This document shows, piece after piece, positions 21,785-31,511 of a stretch of DNA of 64,000 bases. Position numbers and translations under genes: made by a program. The notes beneath the pieces are model-generated. The model saw only the letters and a program-made list of their open reading frames with translations, searched no databases and was not told the origin of the DNA. How positions within the stretch are numbered: the stretch's first letter is position 1; each line of letters begins with the position of its first letter. Origin of the DNA: Rheinheimera sp. 4Y26 (GTDB lineage: Bacteria > Pseudomonadota > Gammaproteobacteria > Enterobacterales > Alteromonadaceae); NCBI RefSeq assembly GCF_025245835.1, contig NZ_JAOBWS010000001.1, forward strand, positions 434,001 through 498,000. The letters are read 5' to 3'.

Positions 21785-22309
21785 TTAACTGCTTATTTGA
21801 CTTAGATGATTATGCAGATGTAACCAGTGGGCGGCCTGATAATCTGCGGTATTTAAAGCACCATAAGCAAAATGCGGCGCTAAGGTTACACCACTGCTGC
21901 TTTGCTGAATAAAGGCCTCCAGCGTTTGCAAAAGTGCGGTCAGCGCTTGTTGTGCATCCTCGTTTGGCTCAAGTGCCGCCATACCCGGAATAGGCTCGGC
22001 CAAAGGATGGGTCATAACCCCCGCAGCTTTAAAGCTAAACAGCGCCAGTTTGCCGGCTGTGTGCTGAAACAGCGGCGATTTTTGCACAGGGAAACCTGTT
22101 AAAGAACCCTGAATACTCTGGGCGCAGTGCCGGAAAATTTGCGCTGGGTTCCAGTCGCCGCTGCTCGCCAGAGTTTTGCCTTGCAGGCTTTTAAGCTTTT
22201 GATAAAGCTCAGTTAAATCAAAGTTTCTGCCATTACCAAGCACTGTGCCGCCAAGGGCTACACCGGCCACACTGAGGCTGCTGATAGCGATAAATTGTCT
22301 TCTGTTCAT
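21785..22309 (-). CDS. DUF1569 family protein with Tat-like signal
   Basis: 174 aa from the ATG at 22309, preceded by AGGGGC. The N-terminus MNRRQFIAISSLSVAGVALG resembles a twin-arginine/TATLIPO-type signal, although the second position of the motif is relaxed (NRRQF). The mature part contains SGDWNPAQIFRHCAQSIQ, typical of DUF1569, a DinB-like four-helix fold that may bind metal. Probably periplasmic. Function unknown. The frame runs on upstream to 22549 without protein-like character. Confidence 0.75.
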   Translation of the reverse strand: MNRRQFIAISSLSVAGVALGGTVLGNGRNFDLTELYQKLKSLQGKTLASSGDWNPAQIFRHCAQSIQGSLTGFPVQKSPLFQHTAGKLALFSFKAAGVMTHPLAEPIPGMAALEPNEDAQQALTALLQTLEAFIQQSSSGVTLAPHFAYGALNTADYQAAHWLHLHNHLSQISS

Positions 22310-22593
22310 GGTTTTGCCCCTGAGGCGGTGATTGTTGCGGCTGCAGTTCAAACTAAACAAATGCGGCTGCAATTTGAATGTATTCAGCCGGTTGTCAGCC
22401 AAGACTGGCACAATGCCGCTTTTTTTGCAGTATGCCCTGAATGGCGCTGTCGCTGCCAGTATTGCCGCTTGTGTTGCTACTGCTGTTGTAGCAGCACAGA
22501 GAAATTCCAGCGTAGATTTTGTTTTTCTTATGATAAACTTGCACGTCACACTGCATAAAAACAGCGGTTACAGGCGTTAAAACGGGAAATGTT

Positions 22594-23337
22594 ATGAGCC
22601 AAGTCAATATTCTGTGTATCAAATGGGGCAAAAAATACGGCCCGGATTACGTAAACAAGCTGTACAACATGGTCAGCCGCAACCTGACATTACCATTTCG
22701 TTTTATCTGTCTGACAGATGATGCGCAAGGTATTGATGCCAGCAAAGTGGAAGTAAAAGATATTCCTAAAGTAGGTTTTGCCGATTTTGATAACCGCGAG
22801 CCATGGAGTTTTGGTCACGGCTGGTTAAAAGTCACCAGTTTTGCCGACCCTTTATACGATTTAACAGGCCCGACTTTGTTTATTGACTTAGACGTGGTGA
22901 TTGTTGGCAATATCGATTGTTTTTTTGAGCCTGAAGGCGAGTTCCGTGTCATTAAAGAGTGGGACAAAAAAGATGAAACCGGCAACACCTCAGTGTACCG
23001 TTTTAACATTGGCGCCCATGCCGATTTAATCGAAAACCTGAAGAATAATAAAGACAAAGTTCTGGCTTCTGTGCGTAATGAGCAGGAATATGTCACCAGC
23101 TATCTGAACAAACAAGGCAAGTTGCAATACTGGCCGGCCGGCTGGTGTGTCAGCTTTAAACGTCATTGTATGCCAAAAGGCATTATGAGCTTCTTTAAGC
23201 CTGCCACTATTCCTGAAGGCGCCAAAATTGTCGCTTTCCACGGTAAGCCAAACCCGCCTGATGCCATTTTAGGTGTCAGCGGCAAATGGTACCGCCGTGT
23301 GCTGCCAGTGCAGTGGGTTGCGGATCTGTGGCGTTAA
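22594..23337 (+). CDS. Putative glycosyltransferase (GT8-like, DxD motif)
   Basis: 247 aa. The N-terminus MSQVNILCIKWGKKYGPDYV and the motif LFIDLDVVIVGNID (Asp98-x-Asp100) look like a GT-A fold glycosyltransferase with a metal-binding DxD. A late His-Gly (VAFHGKPNPPD near 226) fits the second metal site of GT8-like enzymes. The donor and acceptor are unknown. It sits directly before a GT25 gene and the waaA-kdkA fusion, so a role in LPS core or another surface glycan is likely. Confidence 0.7.
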   Translation: MSQVNILCIKWGKKYGPDYVNKLYNMVSRNLTLPFRFICLTDDAQGIDASKVEVKDIPKVGFADFDNREPWSFGHGWLKVTSFADPLYDLTGPTLFIDLDVVIVGNIDCFFEPEGEFRVIKEWDKKDETGNTSVYRFNIGAHADLIENLKNNKDKVLASVRNEQEYVTSYLNKQGKLQYWPAGWCVSFKRHCMPKGIMSFFKPATIPEGAKIVAFHGKPNPPDAILGVSGKWYRRVLPVQWVADLWR

Positions 23338-23353
23338 GCCGGGCGCTTATTGC

Positions 23354-24112
23354 ATGAAAATGAAAGTTTTTGTGATTAACCTCGACCAGTCGGTCGAGCG
23401 TTATCAGCATGCGGTGGCGCAGTTTGCACCTTACCCGGACATTGTGGTGGAGCGGATCAGCGCTGCCGACGGCCGGGTGATGAGCGAAGCGCAACTCAGC
23501 CAGTATTATTCGCTGGAGCTGAATAAAAAGCACTATCACAAAATGCTGCGCCCTGGTGAAAAAGGCTGTTATATCAGTCACATCTGGTGCTGGCAGCAAA
23601 TTGTGGCTCAGCAGCTCGACTTTGCCATCATTCTCGAAGACGATTTTATTCTGCAGTGTGATTTAGCCGCGCTGGTGGATGCCATTCGTCAGCTGCAGCA
23701 GCCCTGGCATTATCTGAAACTGGCCATGCCAAATAAGCAGCAGCCGGTGTTAGAGCGCACGCCAATGGCCCATGACTTTTCGCTGGTGCATTATCAAAAA
23801 ATGCCGGTATCTACTGTGGCGCAGGCGGTGAGTCTGGCTGGTGCCAAGTTGCTGCTTGAGAAGATGCAACCCTTTTACCGCCCGGTGGACGTGCAGCTGC
23901 AATACAGCTTTGATTTAGGCATTCAGGTGATGGGCGTGCAGCCATTGCCGTTTCGGCCCGAGCTGGAATTTGAAAGCCTGATCAACCCGCACCAGAAACA
24001 AGCTGTGAACAGGCCGTTGTTTTATAAAAGCCGGTTATGTTTTAGCTGGCAGAATTTATGGCATAACCTGCGGCATTACGGCTTGTTTGCTTATCTGCAG
24101 GCGAAAAAATAA
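23354..24112 (+). CDS. Glycosyltransferase family 25 protein
   Basis: 252 aa. The start MKMKVFVINLDQSVERYQ and the blocks GEKGCYISHIWCWQQI and FAIILEDDFIL are hallmarks of GT25 (LPS galactosyl- or glucosyltransferases such as LgtB/Lex1). The frame opens upstream at 23273 but that part overlaps the previous gene. It starts 16 bp after the preceding glycosyltransferase, so they are cotranscribed. Likely LPS core sugar transfer on the cytoplasmic face. Confidence 0.88.
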   Translation: MKMKVFVINLDQSVERYQHAVAQFAPYPDIVVERISAADGRVMSEAQLSQYYSLELNKKHYHKMLRPGEKGCYISHIWCWQQIVAQQLDFAIILEDDFILQCDLAALVDAIRQLQQPWHYLKLAMPNKQQPVLERTPMAHDFSLVHYQKMPVSTVAQAVSLAGAKLLLEKMQPFYRPVDVQLQYSFDLGIQVMGVQPLPFRPELEFESLINPHQKQAVNRPLFYKSRLCFSWQNLWHNLRHYGLFAYLQAKK

Positions 24113-24166
24113 CGCTGATTGTTGGCGGATTGATTGCCCAAACTGCGGCCATAACTGCCGAAATAT

Positions 24167-24196
24167 AAAAAAGGAGCTGATTTCAGCTCCTTTTTT
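24167..24196 (+). terminator. Rho-independent terminator after the GT25 gene
   Basis: AAGGAGCTGA..TCAGCTCCTT stem flanked by A and T runs. It works in either direction and separates the glycosyltransferase pair from waaA-kdkA. Confidence 0.85.
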
Positions 24197-24263
24197 ATTG
24201 ATGCTGCCATACCATCGACACAGCCTGATGGCGCTATTCTGGTAATGTACTGCTGTGCGCAGT

Positions 24264-26366
24264 ATGATCACGCCATCTTTATTGTGCTGGATTAGTGTTT
24301 TGTCGCGACTTTTATTTCCTCTGGGCATTGTGACCTATAGCCTGCTGCTGTATCTGCTGCGTTTTCCGATGTTGCTGTTGTTTATTTACCGCAGTAAAGC
24401 CGATCCTGCTTACCGGCAGCGTTTTGCCGAACGTTTTTGTTATCAGTCTATTCCGGCGCGGGCAGCCGGTGGCATTGTGGTGCATGCAGTGTCTATGGGC
24501 GAAGTCGTGGCGGCAACGCCGCTGATTAAACAGTTGCTGGCCACTTACCCTGATTTACCCGTCACAGTCACCTGCACCACACCCACAGGCTCAGCCCGTA
24601 TCAAAGCCAATTTTGGCGACAAGGTTTTTCATTATTATTTGCCTTTTGACACCCCGGGCAGCAATCAGCGTTTGCTGAAAAAATTGCAACCGCAGTTGAT
24701 ACTTTTATTGGAAACTGAACTTTGGCCCAATCTCATCCGGCAATGTCACCAGGCGGCTATTCCTGTGGTGTTAGTCAATGCCCGTTTATCAGCGCGCTCT
24801 GCCCGGGGTTATCGCCGTTTTATGCCGCTGGTGCAGCCAATGCTGGCGCAGCTGACGGTGATTCTGACGCAGGACAATAACAGCCGCCGCCGTTTTTTAA
24901 CCTTGCTTGGCATCAACAACGCCAAACAAGACAGCGGCCAGGAAGTGATACCAAAGGTACTAAACACCGGCAATCTGAAATTTGAAGTGCAGCAAAACGC
25001 TGCGCTGAAGCAACAGGCAACAGACTTTCAGACGCAGTTGCAGGGCCGTGCGGTCTGGGTGGCCGGCAGTACACATGCCGGTGAAGATGAACAAATTTTG
25101 CAGGCATTTGGTCAGGTACTGGCTAAAAAACCCGACACGCTGCTGATATTGGTGCCGCGCCATCCGGACCGTTTTGATGCTGTGGCAACACAGATCACAC
25201 AGGCGGGGTTTTCGCTGGTAAGACGCAGTAGTCTGCAGCCATTGTTGCCCACAACTCAGGTGTTGCTTGGCGATACGATGGGCGAACTGATGCTGTGGTA
25301 TCAGCTGGCCGATGTGGTTTTTGTCGGCGGTTCGCTCATTGAGCGGGGCGGTCATAATCCGCTGGAGCCGATGAGCCTGGGTAAAACTATTCAATCCGGC
25401 CCTTATGTGTTTAATTTTGCGCTGGCTTTTAAACAGCTTGAGCGCAAGCGGGCGGTGAGTTTTGTGAAGAATGCCGAAGACCTGGCACAAAGTACGGTCA
25501 ATTTGCTGGATGATGAGGCAAAACGCCAGCAGATGGCGGCGCAGGGTTTAGCGCTTTACCAGCAGCAAGGCGGCGCTACCGCCAGGGTACTGCAAACAGT
25601 GACAACTTTATTGCCAACAACAGGAGCGCACCATTTGCAACAGCGCGACGGGACAAGCGAAATTTGGTTCGACCCGCAGTTATTGTCTGCCGGTGGTTTT
25701 GCCAGGGCTGATAAAAAACTGTTTCAGGCGGCATTCTGGCAGCGACAAAATGCGGTGACAGGCCAGTCGAGCGGGCGTAATACGGTGTGGTTTGTCAAAG
25801 CCAATAGCGAACAATGGGTACTGCGTCATTATTACCGCGGTGGTTTAATTGGCAAAATTAACAAAGACTGGTTTTTTGCTGTACCACTGGCCAAAAGCCG
25901 TGCTATGGCAGAATTTGCCATGTTGCAGCAGATGGTGCAGCTGGGGTTGCCGGTCCCCAAACCAGTTGCAGCCTTATATACAGCCAGGGGTTTAGGCTAC
26001 AGTGCTGATATTCTGCTGGAGCTGATCCCGGGCAGCATTGATATTTGCCATTTATTGCAACAACGGGCGTTAACAGCAGAGGAGTGGCAGCAGCTTGGCG
26101 CTATGTTAAAACAGTTTCATTTGGCTGGGGCTTATCACTCAGATATGAATTGCCACAATATGTTGCTGGACCCACAAGGCAAATTCTGGCTGCTGGATTT
26201 TGATAAATGTGCCTTCCGCCAGGGGCAGGATTGGCAACAGGGTACGATGGACAGGTTGTTAAGGTCGTTACGCAAAGAAGCCAGGTTAGCAGGTGAAAAA
26301 GCACAGGCCTTTTATTGGCAGGAAACTGACTGGGCCTTATTGCTGCAGGGTTATCAGACGCCATAA
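24264..26366 (+). CDS. waaA: Fused Kdo transferase (WaaA) - Kdo kinase (KdkA)
   Basis: 700 aa in one uninterrupted frame, about 280 longer than a normal WaaA. Residues about 1-445 are WaaA: N-terminal membrane anchor, catalytic-base candidate Glu80 in HAVSMGEVVAA, LLLETELWPN, and GGSLIERGGHNPLEP of the GT-B C-lobe. Residues about 455-700 are a KdkA-type kinase: catalytic loop HSDMNCHN (Asp627, Asn632) and metal-binding Asp645 in LLDFDKCAF. WaaA adds Kdo to lipid IVA at the inner membrane; KdkA phosphorylates Kdo at position 4. A GTG at 24255 is an alternative start; neither has a clear ribosome site. No frame break is seen between the halves. Confidence 0.92.
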   Translation: MITPSLLCWISVLSRLLFPLGIVTYSLLLYLLRFPMLLLFIYRSKADPAYRQRFAERFCYQSIPARAAGGIVVHAVSMGEVVAATPLIKQLLATYPDLPVTVTCTTPTGSARIKANFGDKVFHYYLPFDTPGSNQRLLKKLQPQLILLLETELWPNLIRQCHQAAIPVVLVNARLSARSARGYRRFMPLVQPMLAQLTVILTQDNNSRRRFLTLLGINNAKQDSGQEVIPKVLNTGNLKFEVQQNAALKQQATDFQTQLQGRAVWVAGSTHAGEDEQILQAFGQVLAKKPDTLLILVPRHPDRFDAVATQITQAGFSLVRRSSLQPLLPTTQVLLGDTMGELMLWYQLADVVFVGGSLIERGGHNPLEPMSLGKTIQSGPYVFNFALAFKQLERKRAVSFVKNAEDLAQSTVNLLDDEAKRQQMAAQGLALYQQQGGATARVLQTVTTLLPTTGAHHLQQRDGTSEIWFDPQLLSAGGFARADKKLFQAAFWQRQNAVTGQSSGRNTVWFVKANSEQWVLRHYYRGGLIGKINKDWFFAVPLAKSRAMAEFAMLQQMVQLGLPVPKPVAALYTARGLGYSADILLELIPGSIDICHLLQQRALTAEEWQQLGAMLKQFHLAGAYHSDMNCHNMLLDPQGKFWLLDFDKCAFRQGQDWQQGTMDRLLRSLRKEARLAGEKAQAFYWQETDWALLLQGYQTP

Positions 26367-26471
26367 ATCACTGCAGTTGTTGTGATGTGCCTTGTGCCAG
26401 AGTTGTTTGTCTGAAGTTGGCGCAAGCCGGGTTGGCTAGCCGAGAGCTGTGAGCAGTAAAATCAATCCATT

Positions 26472-26495
26472 AAAAAGGGCGCCTGTTGGCGCCCT
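26472..26495 (-). terminator. Terminator between waaA-kdkA and the subtilase gene
   Basis: AAGGGCGCC..GGCGCCCTT stem with loop TGTT; on the minus strand it is followed by five T. It serves the convergent protease gene and possibly waaA-kdkA. Confidence 0.75.
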
Positions 26496-26523
26496 TGCTG
26501 TTTTTATTTCTGCTCAGTAAGGT

Positions 26524-28290
26524 TTACTGATAAGAAGTGTTCAGTGTTACACCAGACGCTGAAGAGTAACCACGGATACCGATATGGTAAGTGGCTGCTA
26601 CAGGGTTAGTGAAGCTACAAGTTTCGTTGTTACCGGTTTTGTATGGACGGCAATCGTAAGTGCTGGTGGTTGGGTTGGCACCACGACGGACATAGAGGTC
26701 GGCATCACCTGTGCCACCGCTGATGCTGATGGTCAGGTTCGTTTTTCCGCTTGGTACTGTCAGGGTGTAATATTTCCAGCTGCCTGAAGTCACACTGATA
26801 TTGGTTACCTGAGCTGTTGTTGGGGAAGTGCCACCGCCGGTAGTGCCGGCAGCTTTAGCCACTGCAGCAGCGGCGTCAACAATACCTGTGCCACAGCTGG
26901 TGCATGTGGCCGGGAAAGCGCGGGTGGTGGTTTTTAAGATAGATTCCACTTCATCCGGCGTTGCCGTTGGTTTTTTCTGCATGATCAGTGCAGCAACACC
27001 AGCGACGTGCGGCGCAGCCATAGAGGTACCCTGAGAATAACCGTAGCTGTCTGAACCAGGTACTGTAGTACCGGTGTTGTAAGTAGACAGGATACCGTTG
27101 CTGTCGTTGGCTGAGTTCATGGCGCCGCCAGGAGCTGCTACGTCAATTGAAGTACCGTAGTTAGAATAATAAGCACGGCCACCATTGCGGTTGGTAGAAG
27201 CTACGTTGACCACACCGGCACAGTTGCCCGGGTTGTAGTTGTTGGCGTTGTCGTTGTCGTTACCTGAAGCAATAACCACCACAGTGCCGCGTGAGCGGGC
27301 AGAGTTAATGGCAGCCTGAGTGGTTGAGTCACAGGCACCTGAACCGCCGAGGCTCATGTTAATAACTTTAGCCGGGTTCGGGTTGGCTGGTACGCCAGAT
27401 ACGGTGCCGCCTGAAGCCCAGATAATACCGTCAGCGATATCTGAAGTGTAACCACCACATTTACCTAATACACGCACAGGCACAACTTTGGCCTGATAAG
27501 CCACGCCAGCAACACCAGTACCATTATTGGTTACTGCAGCAATAGTGCCTGCAACGTGTGTACCGTGCCAGCTGGAGTTCTGAGCCTGAGTCGGGTAACC
27601 GCTACCACAGGCACCAACTTCAACCCAGTCACCTGGATCGCGGGCGTCTGAGTCACGGCCGTTGCCATCATTACCGACAAAGCTGTCAGAAATCATGTCG
27701 TAGCCAGGCAGGATATTGGCATTTAAATCGGCATGTGGACGGTAGCCGGTATCTAATACCGCAACCACCACGCCTGAACCAGTGGCGCTGTCCCAGGCGG
27801 CAGGCGCACGCAGGCCACCTGTTGTTTCATAATAATGCCACTGGCTGGCATATTGGGTGTCGTTTGGCACTGCATTAATAGTTAAAATACGGTCTTCTTC
27901 AACCTGCGCAACGTTGCCGTCTTTGGCCAGGTTGGCCATCATTTCTTTTTTCTCTTTTTCACTCAGACGACGTTCTGCACGCACGATGTGACGGCCACCG
28001 ACAGCACTTTCACGCACATATTGCAGTTCGCTACCAGCCAGTGCTGATAAAGTTTCTTCAACGTGTAACTTTGCATTTAATGCCTGTTCTTGTTGCAGGC
28101 TGTTTTCACCACCCTGAGTCTGACCTTTCAGAGACACAATAAACTGAGTGTGCAGCTCCTGAGCAACTTTTGCATTGCTCAGGGTTGGTACTGTTAACAA
28201 ATCTGGTACTTCAGCAGCCTGAGCAGATAAACACAGGGCTGACAGGGTCGCGAGGGCGATTTTATGTAAATGGAACGCTTTGTTTTGCAT
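26524..28290 (-). CDS. Secreted subtilisin-like serine protease (S8) with PPC domain
   Basis: 588 aa. I start at the ATG at 28290 because GTGAGAA sits upstream; a GTG 12 bases earlier is possible. A signal peptide (about 1-26, ending SAQAA) is followed by an I9-type propeptide (about 40-140), the S8 domain with Asp180 (VAVLDTGYRPH), His242 (SSWHGTHVAG) and Ser423 (GTSMAAPHVAG), and a C-terminal PPC domain (about 500-588, GDADLYVRRGANP). PPC domains are often trimmed after secretion. Expected to be exported via Sec and type II secretion as an extracellular protease. Single-gene unit. Confidence 0.95.
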   Translation of the reverse strand: MQNKAFHLHKIALATLSALCLSAQAAEVPDLLTVPTLSNAKVAQELHTQFIVSLKGQTQGGENSLQQEQALNAKLHVEETLSALAGSELQYVRESAVGGRHIVRAERRLSEKEKKEMMANLAKDGNVAQVEEDRILTINAVPNDTQYASQWHYYETTGGLRAPAAWDSATGSGVVVAVLDTGYRPHADLNANILPGYDMISDSFVGNDGNGRDSDARDPGDWVEVGACGSGYPTQAQNSSWHGTHVAGTIAAVTNNGTGVAGVAYQAKVVPVRVLGKCGGYTSDIADGIIWASGGTVSGVPANPNPAKVINMSLGGSGACDSTTQAAINSARSRGTVVVIASGNDNDNANNYNPGNCAGVVNVASTNRNGGRAYYSNYGTSIDVAAPGGAMNSANDSNGILSTYNTGTTVPGSDSYGYSQGTSMAAPHVAGVAALIMQKKPTATPDEVESILKTTTRAFPATCTSCGTGIVDAAAAVAKAAGTTGGGTSPTTAQVTNISVTSGSWKYYTLTVPSGKTNLTISISGGTGDADLYVRRGANPTTSTYDCRPYKTGNNETCSFTNPVAATYHIGIRGYSSASGVTLNTSYQ

Positions 28291-28713
28291 GGAAATTCTC
28301 ACAACTTGTTTTTTGGTTATTTGCCTGGATTTTCCTGCCGTAGTTTTTATGAATGGGGCAGGCTGCGCAATAATTCATCAATATGTTACCAATGTAAAGA
28401 GATGTAATTTAACATTTAATCCTTTTATAGGTACTGCTTAGAGCGGATGTCGGAACATCCGGTTAAACCGCCGCCAGTTGCACTGCCACCTGATCTCGCT
28501 GTAAGCCACAGCGGCTCAAGCTTGTGTTACAAATAGTTACAACTGTATGCAATTTAGTAAACGGAATAAGTTATATCAAAAAGTAATAAAAAAAGATCGC
28601 GGTTGGATCTGTTTTGTCATCAAATTGGCATTTTTAGCAGATAACGGCGTTGAAATTGCCTTTCTGCAGACAGTCGCCGACAATAGCGCTTTTATGATGA
28701 TTAAAGAGTGCAG
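28291..28713. other. AT-rich divergent intergenic region
   Basis: About 420 bp between the divergent subtilase and BaiN-type genes. It has no protein-like ORF. A short hairpin CGGATGT/ACATCCG lies near 28443-28462 without a T-tract. Promoters for both genes are expected; I cannot assign boxes with confidence. Confidence 0.3.
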
Positions 28714-29901
28714 ATGCTGATGCAGCAGTGGGATGTAATAGTGATAGGAGCCGGTGCTGCCGGCTTATTTTGCGCCATAGAAGCCGCCAAAAGAGGCCGC
28801 AAAACGCTGGTGCTGGATAATGGCAAACGTATTGGCCGTAAAATTCTGATGTCGGGTGGTGGCCGTTGTAACTTCACCAATATGTACGCCAGCCCGGCGA
28901 ATTTTTTATCGCAAAACAAACACTTCTGTAAGTCTGCCTTAAGCCGGTATACCCAGTGGGATTTTCTGGCGCTGGTGCAGCAATACCAGATCCCTTATCA
29001 CGAAAAAACACTGGGTCAGCTGTTTTGTGACAACAGTGCCAAAGATATTGTCGACATGTTACAGCAGGAATGTGACAAAGCCGGAGTGCAGATAGCACTG
29101 CAGCAGGAGATCCAGACTGTTGCATTTAACGATGGCCAGTATCAGTTGCAAACAAACGGCCTTAGCCGCAGTTGCCAGAGCCTGGTGGTGGCCAGCGGTG
29201 GTTTAAGTCTGCCCAATTTAGGCGCCACTGCGTTTGGTTTTCAGCTGGCCGAGCAGTTTGGTCTGAAGGTGTTGCCGGTGCGCGCCGGTTTGGTGCCGCT
29301 GACCTGGCAACCGGATGACAAAGCAGTTTACGAAGAAATCAGCGGTGTGTCTTTGCCCGTCACTGCAGAGGCCAATGATGTGCTATTCCCGGAAGATATG
29401 TTGTTTACCCACCGTGGATTAAGCGGGCCGGCCATTTTGCAGGTGTCATCGTTCTGGCATCCGGGCGATGAAGTGGTGGTGAATTTATCACCACAGCAGA
29501 GTGTATTGGATTTCCTTAGTGAAGCGCAGCAAAAACATCCGGAGCAGGAACTGAAAACTGCACTGTCACGGCTGTTGCCCAAAAGGTTGGTGGAAAAGCT
29601 GCTTGAACAAAATCTGCTGACTAACCAGCCACTCAAAGCACTCAATGCTAAAAGCAGCCAGCGCATTGCCGGCTTATTACATCATTTTGTGTTTAAACCC
29701 AATGGCACCGAAGGTTACCGCACCGCAGAAGTCACCCTGGGTGGGGTTGATACCGATGAGCTGTCCTCCAAAACCATGGAAGCAAAAAAACAACCGGGTT
29801 TATATTTTATCGGTGAAGTGGTGGATGTCACTGGTTGGCTCGGTGGTTATAACTTCCAGTGGGCCTGGAGCTCTGGTTGGGTGGCCGGGCAATATTGTTA
29901 A
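28714..29901 (+). CDS. BaiN/YhiN family FAD-dependent oxidoreductase (HI0933-like)
   Basis: 395 aa. N-terminal dinucleotide motif VIGAGAAGLFCAIEAAKRG, then the family signature GRKILMSGGGRCNFTN, and near the C-terminus GGVDTDELSSKTMESK-like text (here TMEAKKQPGLYFIGEVVD) with GGYNFQWAWSSGW. This is the HI0933 flavoprotein family, whose physiological reaction is unclear (BaiN in clostridia acts on bile-acid intermediates). Three starts lie close together (GTG 28708, ATG 28714, ATG 28720). Cytosolic. Confidence 0.9.
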   Translation: MLMQQWDVIVIGAGAAGLFCAIEAAKRGRKTLVLDNGKRIGRKILMSGGGRCNFTNMYASPANFLSQNKHFCKSALSRYTQWDFLALVQQYQIPYHEKTLGQLFCDNSAKDIVDMLQQECDKAGVQIALQQEIQTVAFNDGQYQLQTNGLSRSCQSLVVASGGLSLPNLGATAFGFQLAEQFGLKVLPVRAGLVPLTWQPDDKAVYEEISGVSLPVTAEANDVLFPEDMLFTHRGLSGPAILQVSSFWHPGDEVVVNLSPQQSVLDFLSEAQQKHPEQELKTALSRLLPKRLVEKLLEQNLLTNQPLKALNAKSSQRIAGLLHHFVFKPNGTEGYRTAEVTLGGVDTDELSSKTMEAKKQPGLYFIGEVVDVTGWLGGYNFQWAWSSGWVAGQYC

Positions 29902-30219
29902 AAATCCAGAGTTTGCTGAGGTGTTATTGCTGGTACAGCAAACTGCAATCTTGCCGTTGGCTACTCTGTTGAACTTGTTGTTGCGTTTTTTAATGCCGGC
30001 AGTCTTGCCGGCGTTTCCTGCTGAATTTGACTGAACTTCACTCCGCTATTTTATTGTGTCTGTAGCTGTTGTTAGTAAAGTGTTTGATTTAATAACATTT
30101 TTAATCGTCTAAAACTTTTACACCCCTCTAGCGCTTAATTATTAATCATCTGTTTTGGTTCAACTTTTTTATCTGGCACGGCGAATGCTGTATTAGCAAT
30201 GGATAAATTAGGAGGACCT
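29902..30219 (+). other. Intergenic region before the PEP-CTERM gene
   Basis: About 318 bp, AT-rich in the second half (30060-30200), with no convincing ORF. It presumably holds the promoter of the PEP-CTERM protein; the only clear signal is the GGAGG ribosome site at 30211-30215. Confidence 0.3.
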
Positions 30220-31173
30220 ATGATTAACAGGACATTCACGCTGAAATCTCTGGTGCTGGCATGCTGTTTGGTCAGCACTTCTGCTCTGGCCGGCCATATC
30301 AGCGGTGGTGAAGGCCATGGCGGCGGTGGCGGAGGCGATGACTCCGAAGATTTTGTTGACTTAAAAACCTGTAAGTTAACCGACATGGAGCTCACCTACC
30401 TGCGGGCTTTGGAACCGGCAGGCCAACCGCAACTGCCGGTCCCGCCGGAACTGGCGCCCGTCTATGCCGAGGCCTGTTATGGTTTTGTGGTGGGCAACAA
30501 TAGTGATATGGCGTTACCTATCGACAACCTGGGTATAGACAATGATGGCTGGTTTAATACACCAACAGGTCTTTGGGCCGATGGTGCTTTTGATCCGGAA
30601 TTACTGGATTTAGATGATGACGGTGATGCAGATGACCCGGGTTGGGTTTATATGGGTAAAGATGAAGGTCAGGGTTTTAAAGGTGCCATTATTCCCGATC
30701 CTGATCCGGATGACGATGTTGATCAGGAATATAAATTTGTAGACGATTTATTCAGCTGTAGTGCAACTGTGGATGGTACCTATGGTACCTGTGTCAATTT
30801 TATCTCCGGTTTCTGGAAGTTTACCCCACCTTCCACTCAACCTGAATTGTTGATTGACCTGCTGGGCGGCTCGTTTTTTGACCAGGTTGCTGTGGTGTTT
30901 AAAGGCGGTAATGGCTTTGCCATTTACAATTTCACTTTGTCCCAATTAGGTTTGGATCCGATTTTGGCAGGCGACATTAAATATGAATTTGGTGGTAAAT
31001 TTGACCTGTCGCAAACAGTCGTGAACACAGGGGGCAGTTCTGCCGGCTTATCTAATATTTCACTGTGGGCCCGTGACCCCTTCCTGCCCACTCAGGTGTC
31101 TGAACCTGGTTATCTGGCGTTGTTAGGTATAGCGCTGTTGGTCTTATACCGTCGTCGCCAGTTGCGTTGTTAG
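30220..31173 (+). CDS. PEP-CTERM sorting-domain secreted protein
   Basis: 317 aa from the ATG at 30220, which has a perfect GGAGG five bases upstream; an ATG at 30199 is in frame but has no such site. A signal peptide (about 1-25, ending SALAG) precedes a Gly/His-rich linker and an acidic body with Asp-rich stretches (LDLDDDGDADDPG near 127-139). The C-terminus SEPGYLALLGIALLVLYRRR is a PEP-CTERM-like tripartite sorting signal: SEP box, membrane helix, arginine cluster. Such proteins are processed by exosortase and often tied to exopolysaccharide. No exosortase gene is in this window. Confidence 0.8.
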   Translation: MINRTFTLKSLVLACCLVSTSALAGHISGGEGHGGGGGGDDSEDFVDLKTCKLTDMELTYLRALEPAGQPQLPVPPELAPVYAEACYGFVVGNNSDMALPIDNLGIDNDGWFNTPTGLWADGAFDPELLDLDDDGDADDPGWVYMGKDEGQGFKGAIIPDPDPDDDVDQEYKFVDDLFSCSATVDGTYGTCVNFISGFWKFTPPSTQPELLIDLLGGSFFDQVAVVFKGGNGFAIYNFTLSQLGLDPILAGDIKYEFGGKFDLSQTVVNTGGSSAGLSNISLWARDPFLPTQVSEPGYLALLGIALLVLYRRRQLRC

Positions 31174-31216
31174 TTGTATTAGTGCTGTTGTACTGTTAAA
31201 GCCGTTCTCCGATGTT

Positions 31217-31253
31217 AAATCCCGGCCAGATGCTCAGGCCGGGATTTTTTTTT
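31217..31253 (+). terminator. Rho-independent terminator after the PEP-CTERM gene
   Basis: ATCCCGGCC..GGCCGGGAT stem followed by nine T. Confidence 0.9.
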
Positions 31254-31511
31254 CGATAATTTTTTGCCTGTGCCGATCAAAAAGTAACCGCTTCCAGCCC
31301 TTGCTACATCAAGCTTGTACCTTGTTCCCTAAATTTTTACATTTAATTACGACTGTAAAAATTGTTGTAATACCCTATTGCAGTGATGAGTCGAATATGT
31401 CATTTATTAAGCATAACCTAATGTAGATTTGCGTTAGGCTTTACAAAATATGCGGCAGGATGCCCCACAAAACAACACACACCCTTGACACATGCAACAG
31501 GAATCGTAGTT
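31254..31511 (+). promoter_or_regulatory. AT-rich leader upstream of the second subtilase
   Basis: About 260 bp without an ORF, AT-rich at 31320-31450, and ending in an AGGAA ribosome site nine bases before the ATG at 31512. A promoter is expected here; no specific boxes are claimed. Confidence 0.3.
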
